A DNA stretch of 64,000 nt from Pseudomonadota bacterium (GTDB taxonomy: Bacteria; Pseudomonadota; Gammaproteobacteria; Steroidobacterales; Steroidobacteraceae): the NCBI GenBank assembly GCA_021849615.1, contig JAJZSQ010000001.1, positions 31,357 to 95,356 on the forward strand. The letters run 5' to 3'. Under the pieces are notes generated by a model. That model made no database searches and was not told where the DNA came from. It worked only from the letters and a program-made list of their open reading frames with translations. This document shows positions 37,981 through 47,066 of this stretch, piece by piece; positions within the stretch are counted from its first letter, which is position 1; every line of letters begins with the position of its first letter. The position numbers and the translations under genes are program-made.

Positions 37981-38224
37981 AGCGGAATGATGCCAGCAGC
38001 GGCCCCGGCTGTCCGGGCTGGCTGCGGGGTGCGCACCGCTCGGCCGGAACCGTGATGCAAGCGGCATGGCCAGGCCCAAGCCAATATGTTAAAAGAAAAC
38101 CTGCGTGAGTTCTCGGGGCCCGCAGCGCCCATGGCGCCGCTTCGGGCAATGCGTGTACGCTCGGGACTCGAGGCGGCAACCGCCATCGGGGCGGCCGTTC
38201 GAGCCTCACCATATAAGGAGTTGC

Positions 38225-38623
38225 GTGGCCGTGAACGCCAGCAACGCGAAACTCCAGGGCCTGAAGGTTCTGGTGATCGACGACAGCAAAACCATCCGCC
38301 GCACGGCGGAGACGCTTCTTGCCAAAGAGGGCTGTGAGGTCTACACGGCCATCGACGGTTTCGACGCGCTGTCGAAAATCGCCGACCATCAGCCGGACAT
38401 CGTGTTCGTCGACATCATGATGCCCCGGCTCGACGGCTATCAGACCTGTTCGCTCATCAAGCACAACAAGGTCTTCCGCGCCATCCCGGTGATCATGCTG
38501 TCCTCGAAGGACGGCCTGTTCGACCGTGCCCGCGGGCGGATCGTGGGCTCCGAGCACTATCTGACCAAGCCCTTCACCAAAGATGAGCTGTTGAGCGCGA
38601 TCGAGACGCATATCGGGAGATGA
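38225..38623 (+). CDS. pilG: Twitching-motility response regulator PilG
   Basis: LKVLVIDDSKTIRRTAETLLAKEGCEV, VDIMMPRLDGYQTC, MLSSKDGLFDRARGRIVGSEHYLTKPF; GTG start after AAGGAG. Confidence 0.94.
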   Translation: MAVNASNAKLQGLKVLVIDDSKTIRRTAETLLAKEGCEVYTAIDGFDALSKIADHQPDIVFVDIMMPRLDGYQTCSLIKHNKVFRAIPVIMLSSKDGLFDRARGRIVGSEHYLTKPFTKDELLSAIETHIGR

Positions 38624-38994
38624 CGGCCATGGCGCTGATTCTCATCGTCGACGATTCGCCGACGGAAGTGCACGTGATGCAGTCGGCGCTCGAGAAGCAC
38701 GGCTTTCGCACCGCTGCGGCCGGCGACGGCGCCGAGGGCGTGCGGCTCGCCCGGGAGATGAGCCCGGATCTGATTTTCATGGACATCGTGATGCCGGGCA
38801 TGAACGGCTATCAGGCGACCCGGGCGCTGGTGAACGATCCGCGCACCCGGCAGATCCCGATCATCATGGTGACCTCCAAGGGACAGGAGACGGACCGGAT
38901 CTGGGGGCTGCGCCAGGGCGCGGTCGATTACATGGTCAAGCCCGTCTCGCCCGACCAGCTGATCGCCAAGGCCCGCCTGGCGCTCGCGAGTTGA
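38620..38994 (+). CDS. pilH: Response regulator PilH
   Basis: LILIVDDSPTEVHVMQSALEKHGF, MDIVMPGMNGYQATR, MVTSKGQETDRIWGLRQGAVDYMVKPV. Confidence 0.93.
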   Translation: MTAMALILIVDDSPTEVHVMQSALEKHGFRTAAAGDGAEGVRLAREMSPDLIFMDIVMPGMNGYQATRALVNDPRTRQIPIIMVTSKGQETDRIWGLRQGAVDYMVKPVSPDQLIAKARLALAS

Positions 38995-39055
38995 CCCCGA
39001 CCCATGCCGTACCTTTGTGTTTACCCGCACCCCGACGCACGGGCCGAGTGTCCCC

Positions 39056-39619
39056 ATGACTGAGACGGTGCCGCTGCAGTCCCTGCGAGACCGGCCGTTC
39101 GAGCTGCTGAGCGAGCTCGAGCGGCGTGCCCGCGCCGTCTCGGCGCAACCCGGCCAGGAGGGCGCCGCCGAGCGCGAGTGGGTCGGCGTCGCGCTGCGCA
39201 TGGCCGGGGATCTGTACCTGGTGGCCCGCGAGGAGACCCGCGAGGTGCTCGGCGTGCCGGCCGGCATGACCCGCGTGCCGGGCGCGAAGCCCTGGATCAA
39301 GGGACTCGCGAACGTGCGTGGGCAGCTGCTGCCGATCATCGATCTGCGCCAGTTTCTCGGCAGCGGCGCCACGCCGATCGGCCGCAATACTCGCGTCGTG
39401 GCGGTGAACCACCGCGACATTCCCGCCGGGCTGCTCGTCGATGAGGTGCTCGGCTTTCGCCGCTTCGCCGAAGGGGAGTTCAGCGGCGAGGCGCCGCCGA
39501 CCATGGCGCGCTGCGAGCGCTACCTCGCCGGGGCTTTCCGGCGCGCCAGTGAGCAATGGCCGGTGCTCAGCCTGCGAGCGCTGCTCGAGAGTGCGGCGTT
39601 CGCGGAGGCGGCGGCATGA
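39056..39619 (+). CDS. pilI: CheW-like protein PilI
   Basis: WVGVALRMAGDLYLVAREETREVLGVP, WIKGLANVRGQLLPIIDLRQFLG; position between pilH and pilJ. Confidence 0.9.
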   Translation: MTETVPLQSLRDRPFELLSELERRARAVSAQPGQEGAAEREWVGVALRMAGDLYLVAREETREVLGVPAGMTRVPGAKPWIKGLANVRGQLLPIIDLRQFLGSGATPIGRNTRVVAVNHRDIPAGLLVDEVLGFRRFAEGEFSGEAPPTMARCERYLAGAFRRASEQWPVLSLRALLESAAFAEAAA

Positions 39620-40971
39620 GCCCGCAGCAGGGACTGGCCGCCCAGTCGCGGCTGCTCACCACGGTGCTCGCCGCAGGCGCCGGCCTGATGCTGCTCGCCG
39701 CGGCGGTGGCGTACTTCGCCGCCGGCAGCGGCGCTCCGGCCATCGCGCGCTTCGGGCCGCTCGCGCTGGCGCTGATCGCGGCCGCGTTGCTCGGTGCCGG
39801 CATCGTGCTCGCCGGACGCATCGAGAAGACGGTCCAGGACCAACGCTTCGCCGCCGAGACCCAGCGCAAGGAAAATGACCGCAACCAGCAGGCCATCCTG
39901 CGCCTGCTCGATGAGCTCTCGAGTCTCGCCGACGGCGATCTCACCGTGCAGGCGACCGTGACCGAGGAGATCACCGGGGCGATCGCCGATTCGATCAACT
40001 ACGCGGTCGATGCGCTGCGCGGCCTGGTGACGACCATCAATCATTCGTCCATCCAGCTCGACAGCGCCACGCGCCAGACCCAGGCGCTCTCGCAGCACTT
40101 GGCCAAGGCGAGCAGCGCGCAGTCGAAGCAGATCGCCTCGGCCACCGAGTCCGCCTCGGGCATGGCGAACTCCGTGGCAGAAGTGTCGGGCAACGCCGAG
40201 CGGGCATCCGACGTGGCGCGCCACTCGGTGGAGATCGCCCACAAGGGCGGCGATGCGGTGCGTCGCACCATCGATGGCATGAACACCATCCGCGAGACCA
40301 TTCAGGAGACTTCCAAGCGGATCAAACGCCTCGGGGAGAGTTCGCAGGAGATCGGCAACATCGTCGAGCTCATCAACGACATTGCCGAGCAGACCAACAT
40401 CCTGGCCCTGAACGCCTCGATTCAGGCGTCGATGGCCGGGGAGGCCGGCCGTGGCTTCGCGGTGGTGGCCGATGAGGTTCAGCGGCTCGCCGAGCGTGCC
40501 GCCAACGCCACGAAGCAGATCGAGGTGCTGGTGCGCACCATTCAGACCGATACCAACGAAGCGGTGGTCTCGATGGAGCGCAGCACCACCGATGTGGTCG
40601 GCGGGGCGTTGCTCGCGGAGAACGCCGGCGCCGCGCTCGATGAGATCGAACAGGTCTCCAACCAGATCGCGAGCCTCGTGCAGAATATCTCCGGCAGCGC
40701 GCGCGCCCAGGCGAGCGGCGCGCAGAACATCGCGCGCAACATGCAGGTGCTGCGCGAGATCAGCGTGCAGACCGCCGAGTCCACCAATGCCACCTCGGCG
40801 GCCATCGCCCAGCTGGCGGAACTGTCGGCGGGCCTGCGCCGCGCGGCGGCGGGCTTCCGCCTGCCCGGCGGTGCACACCCGGGTGCCACCGGCGCGTACA
40901 AGCGCCCCGAGGGGATCGCCGCGACCGGCCGCCCCGCCGCCACCCCCGTCACCGCCGCGGGCGGTCACTGA
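39616..40971 (+). CDS. pilJ: PilJ-type methyl-accepting chemotaxis protein, short form
   Basis: INDIAEQTNILALNASIQASMAGEAGRGFAVVADEVQRLAERA; two closely spaced TM helices at the N-terminus. Confidence 0.88.
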   Translation: MSPQQGLAAQSRLLTTVLAAGAGLMLLAAAVAYFAAGSGAPAIARFGPLALALIAAALLGAGIVLAGRIEKTVQDQRFAAETQRKENDRNQQAILRLLDELSSLADGDLTVQATVTEEITGAIADSINYAVDALRGLVTTINHSSIQLDSATRQTQALSQHLAKASSAQSKQIASATESASGMANSVAEVSGNAERASDVARHSVEIAHKGGDAVRRTIDGMNTIRETIQETSKRIKRLGESSQEIGNIVELINDIAEQTNILALNASIQASMAGEAGRGFAVVADEVQRLAERAANATKQIEVLVRTIQTDTNEAVVSMERSTTDVVGGALLAENAGAALDEIEQVSNQIASLVQNISGSARAQASGAQNIARNMQVLREISVQTAESTNATSAAIAQLAELSAGLRRAAAGFRLPGGAHPGATGAYKRPEGIAATGRPAATPVTAAGGH

Positions 40972-40993
40972 GTCTACTGTCCGGAGCCGCTGG

Positions 40994-43900
40994 ATGTCGG
41001 AAGTCGCCTCGCAGACGCTCGAGCTGGTCGGGCACGAACTCGCCCACACGCTGGGAGAGGCGCGCGCCGCCATCGAAAGCTATCTCGAACAGCCGGACAA
41101 CGTCACGCTGCTCGAGCGCTGCAAGCACGAATTGCACCAGGCACAGGGCGTGCTGCGCGTGCTGGAGATCTACGGCGCGGCGCTGCTCGCCGAGGAAATG
41201 GAGTTGGTGGCGGACTACCTGCTCGCCACCTACGATGAACGCAAAGGTCAGGCCGAGAGCCTCGATGCGCTGCTGCGCGCGCTGGTACAGCTGCCCGGGT
41301 ACCTCGAGCGGGTGATTGCCGGCGGGCGCGACATCGCGCTCGTGCTGCTGCCGCTGCTGAACGACCTGCGGGCCGTGCGTGGCAGCGCGCTGCTCTCCGA
41401 AGGCACGCTGCTGGTGCTGAACCTGAAGTCGGACAAGCAGGCCCAGCCGCAGACCCCCGTCCCGGGGGAGCCCACGTTGAACGTCGAGCAGTGGGCCCGA
41501 CGGCTGCGCACGCAGTTCCAGGCAGGACTCATCGGCTGGATCCGCGGTGAGCGCCTCGAGCAGAACCTCGCCACCCTCGCCTCGGTCGCCGAGAAGCTCG
41601 AGCGTTCCGCCACGCGTCAGCCGGTGTTCCAGCTCTGGTGGGTGGTCGGTGCAGTCATCGAGGCGCTGCGCGACGGCGGTCTCGAAGGCGGGGTGTCGGT
41701 CAAACGCCTGCTCGGGCTCGCCGATCGCGAGATCCGCCGCCTCTACGAGCTCGGCGAACCACGGTACTGCCAGAGCCCGCCGGTCGACCTGTTGAACAAC
41801 CTGCTCTATTACGTCGGCCGCTCCGCCAACAGCGGTTCGCGCGTCGCGGCGGTGCGCGCCTCGTTCCGCCTGAGCGAGCTGCTGCCGGTGGACGAGAGCA
41901 TCGAGCAGGAGCGCGAGAGTCTCTCGGCGCCGAATATCAAATTGATGCAGACCGTGGCGGTCGCGATCCGCGAGGATCTGGCCAAGGTCAAGGAAGTCCT
42001 CGAGCAGTTCGGCCGGCGCGGCGGCAGCGATGGCGAGGAGCTGCGGACCCAGGTCGCGCTGTTGCGCAAAATCGGCGATACGCTCGGTGTGCTGGGGCTC
42101 GGCGCGCAGCGCGCCGCGGTGCAGACGCAGACCGATCGTCTGGAGCGCATTCTCGGCGGTGCCGAGTCGCTCGCAGAAGGCGTGCTCGTGGAAGTCGCCG
42201 CCGCACTGATCGCGGTCGAAGACCGGTTGGATGACAACCTGGTCGGCATGATCCTGCCCGTAGGCGGCGCCGAGCGCGACGCGCCGGAGGGCGACCGGGA
42301 GTTCCAGCAGGTGCAGTCCGCGGTCCTGCGCGAGTGCATCCAGAACCTCGCCTGGATCAAGGAAGCCGTCACGCAGAGCATCGGCGGCTCGCCCGACCCG
42401 GCGGCGCTCGACAGCTGGCAGGGGCTGATCACGGGATTGAAGGCCGCGCTGCTGATGCTCGGCAAGGCGCGCGCGGTGGAGGTCGTCGAGGGCATCGCCA
42501 CGCAGCTGCGCCGCATCATGCGCCCGGGCGCGACCCCGGTGCCGCCGGGCTGGCTCGATCGCCTGGCCGATGCGATCGTCAGCATCGAGTACTACATGGA
42601 GACGCTGCAGGCCGGGCGCAGCGACCCGTGGTACATGCTCGACAACGCCCAGTCGTGCCTGCAGTACCTGGAGCGCGCGCCGCAGGCGTTGCCGAATGCG
42701 CCCATCGAGCCGTCCGCCTTTGCCAAGACGGTGCTCATGACGCCGGGCGGGGAGACCCAGGCGGGCGCCACCATTCCGGATGTCCCGCTGGCGCCACCGC
42801 CGCCCGTCGCGTTCTCCGCAGCCTCGACTGCAAAGCTGGCAGCGCTCGCCGAAAGCGCCAGCCCGGAGCTGATCAAGCTGTTCGTCGAGGAGGCACGCGA
42901 GGAGTTGGCGCGCATCCGCCGCCACTTCCCGCTGTGGGACCAGAACCCGCTCGATCGGGATTCGCTCGAGATCGTGCGGCGCGGGTTTCATACCCTCAAG
43001 GGCAGCGGACGCATGGTCGGGGCGCGCGAACTCGGTGAGCTCGCCTGGTCCGTCGAGAGTCTGCTCAACCGGCTGCTCGACAACACTCTGACGCGCAGCC
43101 CCGAGATCCTGGAGGAGCTGCGCGAGGCGATTGCCGCGCTGCCGCAGCTGATCGAACATCTCGAGACCGGCCGCCCGGTGGCGAGCGATGTCGCGGGCAT
43201 CACCGCCGCCGCGCACGCCATGGCCGCGGGCCGCGAGAGCGAGCCGGCGGCGCCGGCTCCGGCCGAGATGGTGCCGGGCGAAGCGCAGGCGGCCGAGGTC
43301 GCGCCGGTGGCCGCAGCCGGCATGGACGAGGCGCTGCGGGAGATCTACGCCCGCGAAACCGAAACGCACGTGGCCACGATCCGCGCCTACCTCAAGAGCG
43401 AGGCGCAGGCGCCCGAGCCGCACGCGCTGCCCGAGGAGGTCTATCGGGCCTGTCACACGCTTGCGGGCAGTTCCAAGGCGGCGCAGGCGCGGCACGGCGT
43501 GCGGCTCGCCGAGCCGCTCGATCACTGGATCCGGCGCGCCTTCACCAGCGGCGCCGGCCTGGGTAGCGCAGATCTGACGTTGCTCGCCGATTGCATGGGC
43601 GCAATGGAGACGGTGGCCGAACATCTCGAGGAGCCCACCGGCTACTTCGCCAGCCACCTGCTGCTGATCGAGCGGCTCGGCGAGGCCGAACACGCGCTCG
43701 ATGAGCGCATCGCAGCCGCCGAGCCGGCGCAGGAAGACGCCGCTGCTGCGGCCCCTGAGGCCGTGGCGCCGACCGAAGTGCTCGCGCCGACCCCGCCGGT
43801 GGAGCCGGCCGCCGATTACGATCCGGAAGTCGCCGCCGTGTTCACCGAGGAGGCGCTGGAGCTCATCGAGGGGTCCGAGCGCGCGCTCGGGGACTGGCGT

Positions 43901-46486
43901 ACCGCACCCGCCGATGCGCAGCGCGCGTTTGCGCTGAAACGCGCGCTGCACACGCTCAAGGGCGGGGCGCGCATGGCCGGCATCATGACCATGGGCGACC
44001 TGTCGCACGAGCTCGAGACGCTCGTCGGCCAGGCCGAGAGCGGCGCGCTGAGCGCCGGCGAAGCCGTGTTCGAACTCATCCAGGCCAGTCTCGATGAGCT
44101 CGCCGGTATGCGCGAAGCGGTGGTCAACGGACAGGCCGTGCCGGCGGCACAGGCCATGATCGCGCGGATCCGCGCCCTGACGCAGCCGCAGAGCGCGGCG
44201 AGCGCCGCCGCGGCGCCGCCCACCGCCCCGCAGGCGCAGCCCCCTGGGCCCGAGGCGTCCGACGCGGCGCGGATCGAGCCCGAGATATTCCCGCCGGAGG
44301 CGCCCGAGGCCGCGGCACCTGAGGATCTCGGCGCACACGAGCCGCCGGTGCTGGCGCCGGCCGGCCCCGAGGCGCTGCCGCCGATGGCATTCGAGGCGCC
44401 GGCCGCCGAGCCGGACGTCGGCGCCGAGCGCTTCGCGCCGGCTGAACTCGATCCGGAGACAGTCCCGGTGCTGCAGCCGGCGCACCCGCAGGCGCCGGAG
44501 GACCTCGCCGAGGATGCGCTGCCGCCGGCGGCCGAGACGCTCGGTGCGCCCGAAGCGGACGCCGCGCCGCTCGCCGCGGCGCCGCCGGTGCCTCCGGGGC
44601 GCGAACCCGTCGCGCCTGCCGAGCGTCAGGAAATGGCGCGCGTCGATGCCGAGCTGCTCGACAAGCTGCTCAACGTCGCGGGCGAGGCGAGCATCGCGCG
44701 CTCGCGGCTCGACCAGCAGATCAGCTCCATCGATTTCAACCTCGGGGAGCTGTCGCGCACGGTGACGCGTCTGAAGGAGCAGCTGCGCAGCCTGGAGATC
44801 GAGACCGAGGCGCAGATCCTGCACCGGCATGAACCGGACAGCGGTCACCGCGGTGATTTCGATCCGCTCGAGCTCGACCGCTATTCCTCCATCCAGCAGT
44901 TCTCGCGGGCGTTGGCGGAGACCGCCAACGACGTGGCCAGCCTGCAGCAGCTGCTGGAGAACCTGACGAAGGATGCGCACACCCTGCTGCAGCAGCAGGC
45001 GCGCACCATGACGGAGCTGCAGAACGGGCTGATGCGCACGCGCATGGTGTCGTTTCAGCAGCACGTGCAGCGTCTCTCGCGCATCGTGCGCCAGGCGGCC
45101 GCCGACACCGGCAAGCGCGCCGAGCTGATCGTCGAGGGCGCTTCCGGGGAACTCGATCGGCAGGTGCTCGAGCGCATGCTGCCGCCGTTCGAACACCTGC
45201 TGCGCAACGCCGTGGTGCACGGCATCGAGGTGCCCGAGGAGCGACTGCGCCGCGGCAAGCCGCCGGTGGGTCGCATCGAGCTGCAGCTGCGCCGCGAAGG
45301 GGCCCAGGTCGTGGTGCGCCTGGCCGATGATGGCGCCGGGATGAACCTGCAGGCGATCCGCGCCAAGGGACTTGCGCTCGGGCTGATTCCGTCCGCCGGG
45401 GTGAGCGACGAGGAAGCGCTGCAACTGATCCTGGAGCCCGGTTTCTCGACCGCGGGCAGCGTGACGCAGCAGGCCGGCCGCGGTGTCGGCATGGATGTCG
45501 TTGCCACCGAGATCAAACGCCTCGGCGGCGCGCTGCACATGCAAACGCAGCCGGGTGAGGGCAGTGAATTCACCATCCGCCTGCCGTTCACGCTCGCGAT
45601 CAGTCATGCGCTGATCGCGCGGGCCGGCGATGAACTCTATGCGCTGCCGCTGCCGACCGTCGAAGGGGTGCTGCGCCTGCCGCTCGAGCAGGTCAACCAA
45701 TATCTCGCCGCGGAGTCTGCGCCGTTCGAGTACGGCGGGCAGCGCTACCGGTTCCAGCATCTGGCCGTGTTCATCGGCCTGCCGCCCTCGCCGCTGCCGA
45801 GCGAGGACGCCACGGTACCGGTGGTACTGGTGCGCGCCGGGGAGCACTCCACGGCGATCGTGGCCGATGAGCTGCTCGGCAACCGCGAGATCGTGGTCAA
45901 GTCGGTCGGACCGCAGATCGCCGGCATTCGCGGCATCTCCGGGGCGACCATTCTCGGCGACGGCCGGATCGTCATCATTCTCGACATCGGCGCGCTGGTG
46001 CGCGCCGAGTGGCGCGGCCGCGGTCTGGCGCCGGCCGAGCGCGACCCGGCCGACCGGCGCATCCTCGCGATGGTGGTGGACGATTCGATCACGGTCCGGC
46101 GGGTGACGCAGCGGCTGCTCGAGCGCAACGGCATGCGGGTGCTGACGGCCCGGGATGGCATGGACGCGGTCGCACTGCTGCAGGATCAGGTGCCTGACAT
46201 CATACTGCTCGACATTGAGATGCCGCGCATGGACGGCTACGAGGTCGCCGCACATGTGCGCAACGACCCGCGGCTGCGCGCGGTGCCGATCATCATGATC
46301 ACCTCGCGGGTCGGAGAGAAGCACCGTGCGCGGGCGATCGAGTTCGGCGTCGACGATTACCTCGGCAAGCCGTACCAGGAGACCGAACTGCTCGAGGCCA
46401 TCGCTCCGCTGGTCGAGCGCGCCCGTGGAACGCTGCACGGCGATGATTTCGGTGCGGCCGACTCGGCTGCGGCGCAAGGCGAGTGA
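40994..46486 (+). CDS. chpA: Multidomain CheA-type hybrid histidine kinase ChpA/PilL
   Basis: Three readable Hpt motifs (FHTLKGSGRM, CHTLAGSSKA, LHTLKGGARM), kinase HLLRNAVVHGIE / GRGVGMDVV, CheW-like region, C-terminal receiver MVVDDSITVRR...LLDIEMPRMDGYEV. Confidence 0.95.
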   Translation: MSEVASQTLELVGHELAHTLGEARAAIESYLEQPDNVTLLERCKHELHQAQGVLRVLEIYGAALLAEEMELVADYLLATYDERKGQAESLDALLRALVQLPGYLERVIAGGRDIALVLLPLLNDLRAVRGSALLSEGTLLVLNLKSDKQAQPQTPVPGEPTLNVEQWARRLRTQFQAGLIGWIRGERLEQNLATLASVAEKLERSATRQPVFQLWWVVGAVIEALRDGGLEGGVSVKRLLGLADREIRRLYELGEPRYCQSPPVDLLNNLLYYVGRSANSGSRVAAVRASFRLSELLPVDESIEQERESLSAPNIKLMQTVAVAIREDLAKVKEVLEQFGRRGGSDGEELRTQVALLRKIGDTLGVLGLGAQRAAVQTQTDRLERILGGAESLAEGVLVEVAAALIAVEDRLDDNLVGMILPVGGAERDAPEGDREFQQVQSAVLRECIQNLAWIKEAVTQSIGGSPDPAALDSWQGLITGLKAALLMLGKARAVEVVEGIATQLRRIMRPGATPVPPGWLDRLADAIVSIEYYMETLQAGRSDPWYMLDNAQSCLQYLERAPQALPNAPIEPSAFAKTVLMTPGGETQAGATIPDVPLAPPPPVAFSAASTAKLAALAESASPELIKLFVEEAREELARIRRHFPLWDQNPLDRDSLEIVRRGFHTLKGSGRMVGARELGELAWSVESLLNRLLDNTLTRSPEILEELREAIAALPQLIEHLETGRPVASDVAGITAAAHAMAAGRESEPAAPAPAEMVPGEAQAAEVAPVAAAGMDEALREIYARETETHVATIRAYLKSEAQAPEPHALPEEVYRACHTLAGSSKAAQARHGVRLAEPLDHWIRRAFTSGAGLGSADLTLLADCMGAMETVAEHLEEPTGYFASHLLLIERLGEAEHALDERIAAAEPAQEDAAAAAPEAVAPTEVLAPTPPVEPAADYDPEVAAVFTEEALELIEGSERALGDWRTAPADAQRAFALKRALHTLKGGARMAGIMTMGDLSHELETLVGQAESGALSAGEAVFELIQASLDELAGMREAVVNGQAVPAAQAMIARIRALTQPQSAASAAAAPPTAPQAQPPGPEASDAARIEPEIFPPEAPEAAAPEDLGAHEPPVLAPAGPEALPPMAFEAPAAEPDVGAERFAPAELDPETVPVLQPAHPQAPEDLAEDALPPAAETLGAPEADAAPLAAAPPVPPGREPVAPAERQEMARVDAELLDKLLNVAGEASIARSRLDQQISSIDFNLGELSRTVTRLKEQLRSLEIETEAQILHRHEPDSGHRGDFDPLELDRYSSIQQFSRALAETANDVASLQQLLENLTKDAHTLLQQQARTMTELQNGLMRTRMVSFQQHVQRLSRIVRQAAADTGKRAELIVEGASGELDRQVLERMLPPFEHLLRNAVVHGIEVPEERLRRGKPPVGRIELQLRREGAQVVVRLADDGAGMNLQAIRAKGLALGLIPSAGVSDEEALQLILEPGFSTAGSVTQQAGRGVGMDVVATEIKRLGGALHMQTQPGEGSEFTIRLPFTLAISHALIARAGDELYALPLPTVEGVLRLPLEQVNQYLAAESAPFEYGGQRYRFQHLAVFIGLPPSPLPSEDATVPVVLVRAGEHSTAIVADELLGNREIVVKSVGPQIAGIRGISGATILGDGRIVIILDIGALVRAEWRGRGLAPAERDPADRRILAMVVDDSITVRRVTQRLLERNGMRVLTARDGMDAVALLQDQVPDIILLDIEMPRMDGYEVAAHVRNDPRLRAVPIIMITSRVGEKHRARAIEFGVDDYLGKPYQETELLEAIAPLVERARGTLHGDDFGAADSAAAQGE

Positions 46487-46496
46487 CGGGGGAACG

Positions 46497-46961
46497 ATGG
46501 CCGAGCGGGTCCAGGAAATCTACAGTCTGCTCATTCCGCTCGCGGAAGGTCGGCTGATCGTGCCGCGCGCCTGTGTTGCGGAAGTGGCCGGATTGCCGGT
46601 TCCTTCGGAGATGACCGGTGCGCCGCCGTGGTACATCGGCACGGTGCCGTGGAACGGCCGTCCGGTGCCGCTGGTCTCCTTCGAGGGGGTCTGCGGGCGG
46701 AGCATTCCTCCGGGCTCCGGGCGCTCGCGCATGGTGGTCTTCGTGGGCCTCGGGACGCGCCTGGCGCACTTCGCCATCGTCTCGCAGGGGTTCCCGCAGC
46801 TGGTACGGTTGAGCTCGGATGTGATCCGGCCGGGCAGTGCGACGTTTCCGGAGCGCGCCCCGGTGCTCTGCCAGCTGCGCATGGCCAACGAGACGCCGCT
46901 GGTGCCGGATCTGGAGCGCCTCGAGGCGCTGATAGCAGACGAGACGCGCTTCGCGGCCTGA
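46497..46961 (+). CDS. chpC: CheW-like protein ChpC
   Basis: IYSLLIPLAEGRLIVPRACVAEV, WYIGTVPWNGRPVPLVSFEG; immediately downstream of chpA. Confidence 0.87.
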   Translation: MAERVQEIYSLLIPLAEGRLIVPRACVAEVAGLPVPSEMTGAPPWYIGTVPWNGRPVPLVSFEGVCGRSIPPGSGRSRMVVFVGLGTRLAHFAIVSQGFPQLVRLSSDVIRPGSATFPERAPVLCQLRMANETPLVPDLERLEALIADETRFAA

Positions 46962-47066
46962 GCCGGCGTAGCGAGCGTAGACGCGGGCGGGGCTTGAGAA
47001 ACGCCTCAAGGTCCGGCCCGATCGGCCGATATTGATTGAGAGGAGTCGAATCAATCGCCCCGCCTA

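Noticed and set aside
40949-46477. 1842-aa minus-strand ORF opposite chpA
   Set aside because: Codon-aligned antisense frame of a high-GC gene. Stops there require sense TTA/CTA/TCA codons, which are avoided. The translation is Arg/His/Gln/Leu-rich without domains.
46962-47066. c-di-GMP (GEMM) riboswitch before the GGDEF gene
   Set aside because: Hairpins are present but the conserved GEMM core and tetraloop receptor sequence are not recognisable.
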